Notes: a model not told the origin generated them from the sequence alone. DNA of 10,000 bases from Actinidia chinensis (GCA_009663005.1 CM018898.1:329581-339580), one strand, 5' to 3'; positions 1-7,611 are shown, counted from the first letter of the stretch. A program made the numbers and translations.

Positions 1-1738
1 AATTTTCCTCGAATTTGCTGAATTTGACTTAGATGCTCTAAGAACCTATGATCCACCGAATAAATTATGGAACACTTGATTTAAGCAATCAGTAGGGGGT
101 TATAAAAACTGTCTGAGAGTCTAGGTTAGGGGTCCAGATCCGGTGAACTGTCTACTCAGGCTTACGGGTCTTGGAAGTGTATCTCTCCCAAATCTTTTTG
201 GGGCTTCGTGTTTTTTGGGACCAAACAATACTAGTCTTGGAAAGTTCAAAATGCAAATATTGTCCATGTGTATATTTTAACTGATGATGATCAAGTGACG
301 CAGCTGGTCTATCATCTTATGGCTGCATCTAAAGAACAAAAAAGACCATCGAGAGTGTATATTATATTTTTTAGTGTATTAACCGTGTATATAAGTATAT
401 TCAAATCAAATGTGACGGGATCCATACTCGTTAACATCAAAACTCTCGAAAGAAGTCCTTTGATCCTCAACAAAAGAGTTAAAAATACTGCATTTTGTAT
501 TCGTGCATACTCGCATGAGAGAATTTAAAAGTTCTACTATATGAAAATATGCGTAAATATAAACTATTAATAGGCTGTACAAAATGCATTATCTTTAATA
601 AAACTCAATCTCTAATCCAGAGAAAGAAAAAGAGAGATGCAATGGTGGTGGCAGAGAAATGGTACAGTAGAGCAATATATATTATAGTATTTATTTTTGT
701 TGCTTAAAAGGACCGGTGGGGTCCTTGGGACCATGTATGCTCATTTTTTGTTGTTTCATCTCCAAAGTAAAGATGACATGTGTCAAAGAAAACGAACCCT
801 AAAGTTTGAGAATAATTATGTCATTATGCATTATATAAATATGGTAATCGGTGAATGACATGAATTACTTAGTTATATTTAGCAAGTCTCTAAATTAAAA
901 TTCACTTCGTACACATGGTTAGTAGTTATTTAGTGGTGATTCCATTTGTGCATAATGACGTAGTATCATGGTTGCATTGAAATTCTTCTCCTAAAACTTC
1001 TAACTAGAGTAGCCGACCGATTGAACTAAATAAATTTAAAAAAAAATAGCATACACTGTCGGAAAAACATTAGAGTACTAACGAACATAGATCTGGGTAC
1101 TCATATGCAATATTTTCAATGTACAAATCATAGATATGTGACCCATCGAAATAAGAAGAAATCACAGATGTGTTAGTTTGGCTGTCCTATAAAACATCTC
1201 ATTCGATATAACATTAATCAGCAGATAATGAACAGTTCACATGATAAGGGACTCAAACTTGACTTTCAACCACCCATCGAGAACTCTCTTGAAACCATTC
1301 ATTTTCAATTATATAATATTTTTTTGATAGATTGAGTATTCCTGTCCAAGTTAATGGCCAGACAACCAATAATGGCAAGAAGATGACTAAAATCATTATA
1401 CTTTTAAGTTAAGTTGTAATATCATATTCCCTTCGTGGATTTAATGCGGCGGATGAAAAGTGGCATGTGAAAGGCGCAAAAGTGAAATTTTGGTGACAGC
1501 GCATGCAATAGAAAAATATCACTTATAGTTGCATGTTCACGATTTCAAGGGTTTGTAACTCGATATTATGGAAGTGTGAAGGATCAATGTACTTTAACGA
1601 AACAAACACGACTTCCCTTTGTTTTCACTTTCTTCCCGAGTATTTTAAAAATTGCATGCATGAAATCATGCAATTTAAGAGAGGGAATTATGGTTATTTT
1701 CACGACGTCATTTCCTTAGAAAAAATATTAAAATAGTA
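1..1738. other. AT-rich non-coding stretch
   Basis: No gene, RNA gene or recognisable transposon protein is seen on either strand. The longest open stretch runs from about 235 to 528 on the + strand. Its first half, containing ILTDDDQVTQLVYHLMAASK, looks somewhat protein-like. The rest becomes AT-rich and random-looking, and the frame opens with GTG rather than ATG. I do not recognise it. The remainder has frequent stops in all frames and many A/T runs, as expected of old plant intergenic DNA. A short hairpin near 1649 is listed separately. Confidence 0.6.
1649..1676. repeat. Short perfect inverted repeat
   Basis: The 10-base arm AAATTGCATG at 1649-1658 is exactly complementary to CATGCAATTT at 1667-1676, with an 8-base loop. 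It lies about 60 bases before the T run that opens the retroelement remnant. No T run follows directly, so a terminator is not indicated. A chance palindrome or the relic of a small element are both possible. Confidence 0.5.
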
Positions 1739-1758
1739 TTTTTTTTTTTTTTTTTTTT
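1739..1758 (-). other. A20 tract (T20 on + strand), possible copied poly(A) tail
   Basis: Twenty consecutive T's on the + strand read as A20 on the minus strand, directly after the minus-strand LTR sequence that ends GAGTCGCC. This is the position and orientation expected for the poly(A) tail of a transcript ending in the LTR R region, copied back into DNA. A simple homopolymer expansion is the alternative. I found no matching target-site duplication beyond the other end of the remnant. Confidence 0.45.
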
Positions 1759-2459
1759 GGCGACTCGTTTGCTCGGCAGTGCAGTGGGCTGTGCGAATAG
1801 GCCGGCAGGGCAGTTGGTCAGTTGTCGGGAGGTTGGCAATTCGGACTAGAGGGACCGTCGAATGACGCAGGCGGAATCTCACAAGAGACAGAACACGTCT
1901 ATCTCTAGAACAATAAACCTAGAATCCACTAGGGTTCCTTGAATCCACAAGAAATAAAAAGAGAAAATACTCTGAATTTTATTTATCTCCAAAAACTCAT
2001 TTGCCCGAAGGCTACAAGATACTAAATAATTACCTAGAAACCCTAATCGTGTTAGGCACGAAATTAGGCAAGAAAATAAAAAAAATACTCAAAAAGGAAA
2101 AAAATTGAGAGGTAATGCAAATACAGCTTACTCTACTTAGGAAACATTTCCCAACAAACAGGAATTTAAATTCGGAATCTTAAATTAAAAGGTATACTAA
2201 AATAATAATTACTAAAAACGGCGAAATCGCCCTTTTGGTGGGGCAAACGATGGAATTTTTCGAAAATGGCCGGGGTTCAGGCCTGAAGGCCATGAGTTCG
2301 GATCTCTCGACGATCCCTTCAGACCATCAAGTATCACGCAATTCCGTCGTCGGGTGCCCGTGATTCCTACTATCACTTTTCCTACTTACTTTGAGGATTT
2401 CCTCCATGGGATTTTTAATACGACTCGTTGCTCAAGGAAAGCTTGAGCATTGTACATCA
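1759..2459 (-). repeat. Ty3/gypsy LTR, antisense, degenerate
   Basis: On the minus strand this sequence starts TGATGTACA directly after a polypurine tract, as a 3' LTR does. Further along it holds the T-rich and 'ACCCTAGTGGATTCTAGG'-like sequence common in U3-R-U5 of plant gypsy LTRs. Its first 140 or so bases recur in the same orientation at 5110-5245. A hairpin of seven-base arms (GCTCAAG/CTTGAGC, 2430-2448) sits close to the start and is conserved in the second copy. The far end is uncertain: I placed it at the T run because the recognisable sequence stops there. No clear closing CA dinucleotide or target duplication was identified. Assignment as LTR rests on position next to the polypurine tract and on the repetition, not on a database match. 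Confidence 0.6.
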
Positions 2460-2470
2460 GTCCCCCCTAC
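2460..2470 (-). other. Polypurine tract of the antisense element
   Basis: The minus strand reads GTAGGGGGGAC here, directly before the LTR start TGATG. It lies directly after the remnant of the end of pol. In LTR retrotransposons this tract resists RNase H and primes second-strand DNA synthesis. Position and composition both fit. Confidence 0.6.
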
Positions 2471-2499
2471 TTGGACAAGAACTCGACCACGAGTTCCCA

Positions 2500-2765
2500 C
2501 GATCGGCATCATCGGAGGGTATAACATAATCGTTACAGAACATTAGCAAGGTTAAAGGTAGTAGAGGAAATACCCATATCCGTAGGCAGTTTGCAACGAC
2601 ATAGGCCCATTATATTGATCTTCTTACAATTGAAACGCCCATACTTCTTATTCTTCAGTTATTATAAGTTCCAAATGAAAAAACACTCTACGGAGGTGAC
2701 CATCACCAAATCCCCGTCATTAAAAATCTTCTCCGCATCTTAGGGTCAGCCGCTGCATTGTATTT
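2500..2765 (-). pseudogene. Integrase C-terminal region remnant
   Basis: The minus strand encodes GDLVMV at 2715-2698, followed by a stretch with KNKKYGRF and, after frame changes, sequence like the 'ISSTFNVADL' block. This is the conserved tail that follows the integrase core in many plant Ty3/gypsy polyproteins. The integrase core itself, with its zinc-binding and D,D-35-E parts, is not present. A direct join to the start of reverse transcriptase near 2770 shows that several kilobases of pol were lost. Stops and shifts are frequent. The tail leads, as expected, to the polypurine tract and LTR. Confidence 0.7.
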
Positions 2766-2775
2766 TGCATTGGAG

Positions 2776-2878
2776 GCCTACGGGGATTAAATCAATACAG
2801 TGCTGGATATCCGCATAGGTGGCAACCCCCACAGGTAACTCGTGTCAGGGAAACAATCCTGGAACTCCTTGATTAGAG
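2776..2878 (-). pseudogene. Start of reverse transcriptase, truncated
   Basis: The minus strand reads LIKEFQDCFPDTSYLWGLPP across a small shift, followed by MR and an ISS/HCIDLIP-like segment. It corresponds to the well-known block before the reverse transcriptase fingers in plant gypsy elements (pattern EF.D.FP.ELP.GLPP.R.I.H.I.L.PG). Only this leading block is left. None of the catalytic motifs, including YxDD, can be found. The second copy at 4197-5100 lacks this block entirely. Confidence 0.75.
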
Positions 2879-2939
2879 GCTGCATACTACCGGAACTTCT
2901 AGAGGCGGTTTGAGGTTGATTCTCTGTAAGGACCATTGC

Positions 2940-4112
2940 AAAAATTGCTTGGGATTTCCTGGCCTCTTTGTCGGAACTCGCTCATCATATGAACTAGCAA
3001 GACAAATGATTTCCCTTCATCCTGGGAACCTTAGGAACCCTACTCTCCTTAACGGATCGAGGACTCTCCCTTCCTATCATTCTGATAGAATATCGTTACG
3101 TTTGTCTTTTCCCTTATGCCAGCATCCACATCATGTTTGTGTCAGGGCCGTCCCCAAAAGGCGGTGACCCATCCATATCAACCACCCCTTCGCATAACAC
3201 TCTTCTCAACATAGTACTTACCAATAGAAAACTTTTCGATCAAGTATCGTTATCTTTAACTTTCACTCCTTTCTAATTCCATCCAATCGTGTAAGGGTCC
3301 GGGTGCTTCTTCTCTTTTTTTTTTTCTCTGTTTTCAGGACCTAACTTTGTAACCAACCTTCTCGAGGCTATGTCTCGTCCACTCCCACCTATCACTGAGA
3401 GATCACCGACCCGCTTTTTTGATGGTACACAACACAAAAACCGTCCTCGAAAGTCTTATGGCGTTGGCTAGAATCTACTCTCCTTAGGTGTCAGAACAAC
3501 CTTTGGATCCCCAGAGATTGCCCCAGGTATTCACCCTCTCGTCATTTATAAACTCTTAGGGTCTAAGAATAAGGGTCGGCATCACCCTCCGTCCTCTCCA
3601 CCTCCTCCTCCTCTGGTACTCTGGTCCACTAGGTTCACTGTTGCCCTTTTTTTTGACACGTATTTCGAGCGATGCCCAGGTTCACCACATCTGTAGCCTT
3701 ATCTCCTGGAGGGCCTTGCGTATGGATTAGGATTTCCTCCCCCTTGACGTGTAGTTGAACCCTGTTGTTTCTCGGCCTTGTCTGACTGCCCACTGTTGTC
3801 CACCGGTTTGGGACTGCGGAGAAGGTACTGGCTATTTTCCTCCCTATTAGAAAATTTGGATCTGGTGTTTGTCCTGGTTCTGTTGGGATTTCGACTTGTC
3901 CTGGCTAACGCCCATAGCTTTTCATTTAGTGAATATAGAGTTTGTAAGGATCCTTATCTCGAATCGCTACTCTCTCAGCCCATTCACAAATCTGCAATCT
4001 TCTGATCTTCTGATTCCGATCGATTAGTGCTGGCAACATTCTATAAAATTCCTGCTTATAAGCCTCCTGGTTCGAACCCCCTGCCTACAACTCTTTATAT
4101 TGCTTGAACAAC
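2940..4112 (-). repeat. Left arm of a large imperfect inverted repeat
   Basis: This segment is the reverse complement of 4197-5100, allowing for many mismatches and small gaps. Clear matching blocks include GGGGGTTCGAACCA near the apex, the zinc-knuckle coding region, the GATGCCGACCCTTATTCTTA block and TATCAGAATGATAGGAAGGG in protease. The arm is about 270 bases longer than its partner because 3291-3563 has no counterpart there. The 84 bases 4113-4196 form the loop and belong by sequence to the left copy. By eye the arms agree at very roughly four bases in five. Confidence 0.85.
2945..3480 (-). pseudogene. Retropepsin-like protease remnant, antisense copy
   Basis: Minus-strand frames give, in order, a degraded SQRHK segment, a GGS block with following LVTKL at about 3405-3345, then sequence equivalent to the second half of protease ending in the degenerate counterpart of LLLGRPW and a YQNDRKG segment. 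Gypsy proteases cut Gag-Pol and use a D-[TSG]-G motif. Here the block around 3381-3392 reads VIGGS in one frame, so the catalytic aspartate seems lost or shifted out of frame. This copy still contains the N-terminal half of the domain, which the + strand copy has lost. Confidence 0.7.
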
Positions 4113-4196
4113 TCTTGCTGTAATCTGGTGGTAGAATCCGCTCTTCCATCACTTCCGCATCCTTTCTCCACGTACGTATCCTACCACAGCTTAATC
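3600..4196 (-). pseudogene. Gag C-terminal half, antisense copy
   Basis: Minus-strand frames contain a KLWW-type segment at the upstream end (about 4190), then ILPPDY and QELFKQY separated by a one-base shift. A SLNEAV-like helix region and a basic, glutamine-rich linker follow. The zinc knuckle lies at 3698-3656: Cys1 is replaced by Gly (GGC), the His codon is present at 3674-3672, and an extra A between it and the last Cys shifts the frame. Gag forms the particle that packages element RNA. This is the usual retrotransposon Gag layout, but no single frame is open through it. Confidence 0.75.
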
Positions 4197-4740
4197 AGCA
4201 AAGTTGTTCAAGCAATATCATGAGTGGTGTCAGGGGGTTCGAACCAGTGAGGCCTATACGGAGGAATTTTACAGCTGCTGCCCGCATACTGTCTGAATCA
4301 AATGATCATCAGCTTGGCCAGATTTGTGAATGGCTGAGCGTAGGGGGGGGTATTCGAGATCAGGTAATCCTTACAACTCTGTATTCACTAAATGAAGCTG
4401 TGACTTTAGCCAGGAAAGTCGAATCCCAACAGAACCGGACAAACACAGATCCCAATTTTCTAATCAGGGGCAAAACAGCCGTACCTCTCCGCCAGTCCCA
4501 ACCGGTGACAAACAGTGGGAGTCAGACAAAGGCAGTAAAAAAAGAGTAAAGTAAAAACAGGGTTTCAACTACACGTCAAAGGAAAAATCCTAATCCATAC
4601 GCCAAGGCCTCAGGAGATAGTGCTACAGATGTGGTGAACCTGGGCAATCGCTCGAATACGTGTCCAAAAAGGGCAACAGTGAACCTAGTGGAGCAGTACC
4701 AGAGGAGGAGGATGGTGGAGATGACGAGGGTGATGCCGAC
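4197..4740 (+). pseudogene. Gag C-terminal half, sense copy
   Basis: The copy begins at CAGCAAAGTTGTTCAAGC, the coding equivalent of QQ(E)LFKQ, with no start codon. The longest piece is open from 4220 to 4549 and contains LSESNDHQLG, LYSLNEAVTLARKVESQQNR and a polar tail. These match the C-terminal helices of plant gypsy Gag. It stops before the zinc knuckle. The knuckle at 4621-4663 shows CYRCGEPG in one frame and RSNTC in the next, because one extra A at 4645-4647 shifts the frame at the His position. An acidic, arginine-rich linker follows. The copy is unable to give a full Gag. Confidence 0.8.
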
Positions 4741-4751
4741 CCTTATTCTTA

Positions 4752-5100
4752 TGACGATTGGCTGGATTAAGAAAGGAGTGAAAGTTAAGGTAACCGATAC
4801 TTGTCGAATAAAGTTTTCTATTGGTAAGTACAATGTTGACGAAGTGTTATGCGAAGTGGTTGATATGGATGCGTGTCACCTCCTTTTGGGGAGGCCCTGG
4901 CAACATGATGTGGATGCTGTGCATAAGGAAAAAGACAACGTTTACGTATTCTATCAGAATGATAGGAAGGGAGTCCTCGATCCGCTTAAGGAGAGTAGTG
5001 TTCCTAAGGTTCCCAAGGAGGAAGGGAAATCATTTGTCTTGCTGGTTCATAATGAGGACGAGTTCGACAAAGAGGCCAGGGAATCCAAGCAAATATTGAA
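4752..5100 (+). pseudogene. Retropepsin-like protease, N-terminally deleted
   Basis: An open frame through 4631-5431 carries the second half of a plant Ty3/gypsy protease: TIGWIKKG at 4754-4777, then DTCRIKFSIGKYNVDEV, VVDMDACHLLLGRPW (CHLLLGRPW at 4874-4900), QHDVDAVHK and VYVFYQNDRKG. The N-terminal half with the catalytic D-[TSG]-G is missing. Its place is taken by a direct join to the Gag linker at about 4751/4754. The left copy keeps about 270 bases here, which dates the loss to after the two copies split, or to a different parent. The frame stays open to 5431 by chance across non-coding LTR sequence, so the 266-codon frame is not a natural protein. Confidence 0.8.
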
Positions 5101-5109
5101 ACTCATTTG

Positions 5110-5245
5110 CCTTCAGACCATCAAGTATCACGTAATTCCGTCGTCGGTGCCCGTGATTCCTACTATCACTTTCCTACTTTCCGGATTTCCCATAGGATTT
5201 AATACGATCTCGTTGCTCAAGGAAAGCTTGAGCTATCTGTTCTAC
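5110..5245 (-). repeat. LTR fragment, antisense, second copy
   Basis: This segment repeats 2316-2459 in the same orientation: CCTTCAGACCATCAAGTATC begins both, and the GCTCAAG/CTTGAGC hairpin occurs in both (here 5215-5233). On the minus strand it begins TGATGTAGAACAG, close to the TGATGTACAATG of the first copy. It is thus the first 125-140 bases of the LTR, opposite in direction to the gag-protease copy it touches. It could be the leftover of a 5' LTR belonging to the antisense element, or a third template-switch product. Confidence 0.75.
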
Positions 5246-5816
5246 ATCATCGAACTCCTTCAAGGCTATTCGGGCGAGACGAGGAGTTGGAACTGGGCTG
5301 CTCGCAAGTTTGGTCCTCCACGTTGTGAAGTTCGGCAGTTTGATCCTTGTGTGGCGTGTTCGGCTTTGGAAGATAAGGTGTTAGATTGTCGATTGCCCAA
5401 CCCTCATGTTAAGTCAATTTGTTCTATGTAGAGGGTAGAATTAACTTGAAATGGAGACTAAATTGAATGAATGGTTCATCAAAGTATAACACTTTGGCAT
5501 CTCCCATTTTCTAGAGGAAGTGAGAGGTGGGGGCAATTGTAATAGGCCAAAATGAGTTTGGTTCATATTGACTGATTCAGGGTCCTTCATTGGGCCGTAC
5601 TCGTTTAATAGATCTTCTGGTAGGCAATAAACCCTAGTTCTCTAATTCTCTCCCCTCTTTCGCATTCATATTCTCACACTAGAGGAAATTCTTAGCCAAC
5701 TCCCTTACCGGTAAGCCTTAACCGTGCTCTTTGTGGCGAGGTAACGCGGAGGTTAGATCAAATGAGATTTACCACCTCATAGTTGTGACACAATTAATTT
5801 TAGATATAGACAAAAG
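5246..5816. other. Non-coding stretch with a possible second LTR-like segment
   Basis: From 5246 to about 5430 the sequence has more G and C than its surroundings and is unlike the gypsy copies. I do not recognise it. At 5524-5537 there is a purine-rich tract ending GTGGGGGCAATT, directly followed by TGTAATAGGCC, a layout typical of a polypurine tract and the start of a plant LTR. The following 180 bases carry AAACCCTAGTTCTC and pyrimidine-rich stretches resembling an LTR R/U5. No end, primer-binding site or coding region could be tied to it, so the LTR reading is tentative. Confidence 0.3.
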
Positions 5817-6271
5817 TAGGACGAATCCAGAAATTTTGTTCTTGGAAAACAAAAATAAGGATGAAATTAATTTTTTTTAAATAGAGAAACACTACCGACA
5901 TAGAAAAAAAGTACAAAAAATTATACAAAAAAGTTTATGGATCGTTTCGATTCATTCAAAGGTGGCTCCACTACAATAGTTCTGAATTCAGATTGCAAGT
6001 AATATGTTTTGCTCATTTTTTTATATTATTTATGCATTCGTAACTTTTTTTCTTTCATGGGGTATTATACCACCTAAATTGTTGAAATTTTCATTGAACT
6101 AGAAAAGGACAAATCTACATAGATTAGTGAAGCAGAAAATGAATTTTCATCAATCTGGGACTATTTCGATATAAATTATTGAAAATTCTCATAAACTATA
6201 GGGGTATTAGAAGAATTTGGGAAACTTGAGGGTGCTATGGCCCCTCCGGCCGTCCCTACCTTTCGTCCCTG
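5817..6271. mobile_element. hAT-like non-autonomous element
   Basis: The segment starts TAGGACGAATCCAG and ends TTTCGTCCCTG. The reverse complement of the end, CAGGGACGAAA, matches the start except for one lost G and the first base. The outer flanks read GACAAAAG (5809-5816) and GTCACAAAAG (6272-6281), which fit a decayed 8-bp target duplication. Both features are those of hAT elements. The interior is AT-rich, has no transposase frame, and ends with a GGCCCCTCCGGCC stretch often seen next to such termini. About 455 bp long, it would be mobilised only by an enzyme supplied elsewhere. The exact ends could be off by a few bases. Confidence 0.5.
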
Positions 6272-6433
6272 GTCACAAAAGGAAATAAACAACCGTGTTG
6301 TTAATTCTATACTCCGTATTTATCAAGATATTTACCCGACAACCCATCTAAAAGAGAAGATTAGGTCAATTTCTAACTAGTCTGTTTTTTCTTGTAAATC
6401 ACATGGTTTTCTGGGTTTTTCTCGGCGAAATGA

Positions 6434-6838
6434 CTGAATCACCTTTATGTAGCAGAGCAGAGGGTGGGGATGATAAAAAGAGTACTGGGCATGGCCAGTG
6501 GGTCATTAGAAGCTTTCTATTTTCTTCAGCGTTATTCAGCTGCAAGTGTAGGATCCATAAACATCCCATTTCACAAGAGTCCCCAGCAAGGCACGTATAT
6601 TGAGGCCTATGAGACTAATAGAAATTTAGAAAGTCTCAACAAAGGTGGGATAGTAACTAGCTACTCCCAAGTTATCATAATTACTAATCACGTGGCTGGC
6701 GACCAGATATCTTATAAAATTTGTGATTTGCAGTTCGATTTCTATTCACGTGATATTGATTCGTGTGTTACGGGTATTGCTCCGCCGATAAATGAATTCC
6801 AATTTGTAGGCGATGGAATTGATCATCCAAATTAGTTA
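6434..6838 (+). CDS. Unidentified open frame, possible exon or pseudogene piece
   Basis: A frame stays open from 6434 to TAG at 6836-6838; the first ATG is at 6470, giving 122 codons. The product has no signal peptide or membrane segment. It includes SPQQGTYIEAYETNRN, a hydrophobic SQVIIITNHV segment and FDFYSRDID. I do not recognise a family. The composition is mixed and protein-like, unlike the surrounding AT-rich DNA, but nothing shows that it is expressed. A TGTAG|CAG at about 6451 could serve as a splice acceptor if it is an internal exon. A hAT-like element begins three bases after the stop. It could also be a chance frame. Confidence 0.22.
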
Positions 6839-6840
6839 GC

Positions 6841-7026
6841 CAGGGGCGGAGGCACATGATGCCCAGAAGGGGCACCTGCCCTCCCTCAAGTTTGAAATTT
6901 TTTTTTTTTAGCTATAGTTTTAGAATTTTTTTACAATTTGCCCCCCCTCAAAAATTATAAATGCATGCCCCTCCTTAAAAAAAAATTTAATTTGCCTCCT
7001 GAAAATTTTTTCTGACTCCGCCACTG
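6841..7026. mobile_element. Short hAT-like MITE
   Basis: The element starts CAGGGGCGGAGGCA. The reverse complement of its end is CAGTGGCGGAGTCA, so 12 of 14 terminal bases agree. The CAGGGGCGGA terminus is typical of plant hAT elements. The left flank ends TTAGTTAGC and the right flank begins TTAAGTTAGC, a target duplication with one inserted A. It is about 186 bp, with runs of A/T and CCCCTCC stretches and no coding capacity. It sits just after the stop of an unidentified open frame. Confidence 0.7.
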
Positions 7027-7150
7027 TTAAGTTAGCCCAATAAGTCGGATACCAAATTATCATAAAAAAGAAGAAGCTATTTCTCTCTATATAATTCACA
7101 TATTTCCATATGCACAAGTTACATATCTAGACATAATTTCACATCTCTTT

Positions 7151-7172
7151 CTATATATCTATCTATCTATAT
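7151..7172. repeat. CTAT/TCTA microsatellite
   Basis: The stretch CTATATATCTATCTATCTAT is a short run of TATC-type units with an AT-dinucleotide start. Simple repeats of this size are common in plant intergenic DNA and often vary in length between individuals. Confidence 0.8.
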
Positions 7173-7482
7173 TACAAATTTTAATGTTTTTTTAGAGCTT
7201 AACCACCGCTCAACGAGATTTAGTTAGCATTTTCCTTTTACGTTAATTTCTTTTTTTATTTTTTTTCTCAAGCAAAATTTGTAGGAAAGTATGGATCGGA
7301 CTATTTGGTATGACACTCCACAAAATTTAACTTTATATTTAAATTCTGGCCATTTATTTTATTTTTTCATTTTTGGTACCTACGTTGTAGAATTTTCTTT
7401 TGTAGTTTTTTAGATAAAAAGTAGCTTCGTTAGTGGATCCGTTTTCTTCTTATTCAGCATAAGATAGCAGTTCAAATTATTC

Positions 7483-7611
7483 ATGGCGGTCTTCACCTGT
7501 GCTCTTGTTCTTTTGAGTTCATTTCCAAAGTTTCAAAGTCCCACACTGCTCTTTCTGAATCAAAATTCTTGTTTGGCCAAACCCAGTTTAAGTCAAAGAA
7601 AACAAAAATAG
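7483..7611 (+). CDS. Possible N-terminal transit-peptide fragment
   Basis: A 42-codon frame starts MAVFTCALVLLSSFPKFQSP and ends at TAG 7609-7611. It has no Asp or Glu, several Ser/Thr, an Ala after Met and a basic end (SQRKQK). That composition is typical of chloroplast transit peptides and could mark the first exon of a gene or the broken start of one. No plausible splice donor follows closely, and no mature-protein domain is seen downstream in the next kilobase. A chance frame is a real alternative. Confidence 0.18.
   Translation: MAVFTCALVLLSSFPKFQSPTLLFLNQNSCLAKPSLSQRKQK

Larger units (their letters stand above)
2460..4196 (-). pseudogene. Ty3/gypsy gag-pol remnant, antisense copy
   Basis: Read on the minus strand, this segment gives, in order: Gag C-terminal half, a CCHC zinc knuckle, retropepsin-like protease, the first 30 or so residues of reverse transcriptase, then the C-terminal end of the integrase region, a polypurine tract and an LTR. 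The order is that of a plant Ty3/gypsy element. The coding sequence is broken by many one-base insertions and losses, so the domains can be followed only by changing frame. The reverse transcriptase core, RNase H and integrase catalytic core are absent. The copy is non-autonomous and dead. At its gag end it runs without a gap into a second, oppositely oriented copy at 4197. Family identification rests on several separate domain motifs and is firm; lineage within Ty3/gypsy is not determined. Confidence 0.85.
4197..5100 (+). repeat. Right arm of a large imperfect inverted repeat
   Basis: This arm is the sense-direction counterpart of 2940-4112. It begins abruptly at 4197, immediately after sequence belonging to the left copy, and ends near GAATCCAAGCAAATATTG. 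Past that point the left copy continues into reverse transcriptase and the right one does not. Relative to its partner it has lost about 270 bases between 4751 and 4754. Substitutions and indels are spread over both arms. Confidence 0.85.

Noticed and set aside
235..528. Open + strand frame with ILTDDDQVTQLVYHLM
   Set aside because: It opens with GTG, its second half is AT-driven and random-looking, and no family is recognised. A faint likeness to N-termini of plant transposase-type proteins is too weak to call.
1700..1882. 60-codon minus-strand frame with a lysine run
   Set aside because: It reads through the antisense LTR and the A20 tract; the lysines are just the poly(A).
2910..3167. 85-codon + strand frame
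   Set aside because: It is the wrong strand of the antisense protease and reverse transcriptase remnant.
3778..4005. 75-codon + strand frame
   Set aside because: It is the wrong strand of the antisense gag.
4576..4833. 85-codon minus-strand frame
   Set aside because: It lies opposite the sense gag-protease copy and has no motif of its own.
4821..5099. 92-codon + strand frame overlapping protease
   Set aside because: It is an alternative frame of the protease remnant; the protease motifs are in the other frame.
5101..5431. Continuation of the protease frame to a stop at 5431
   Set aside because: This part crosses an LTR fragment and unassigned DNA, so its openness is accidental.
6308..6324. 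TATACTCCGTATTTAT, faintly like a Stowaway end
   Set aside because: No second end and no TA duplication with a matching partner could be found.
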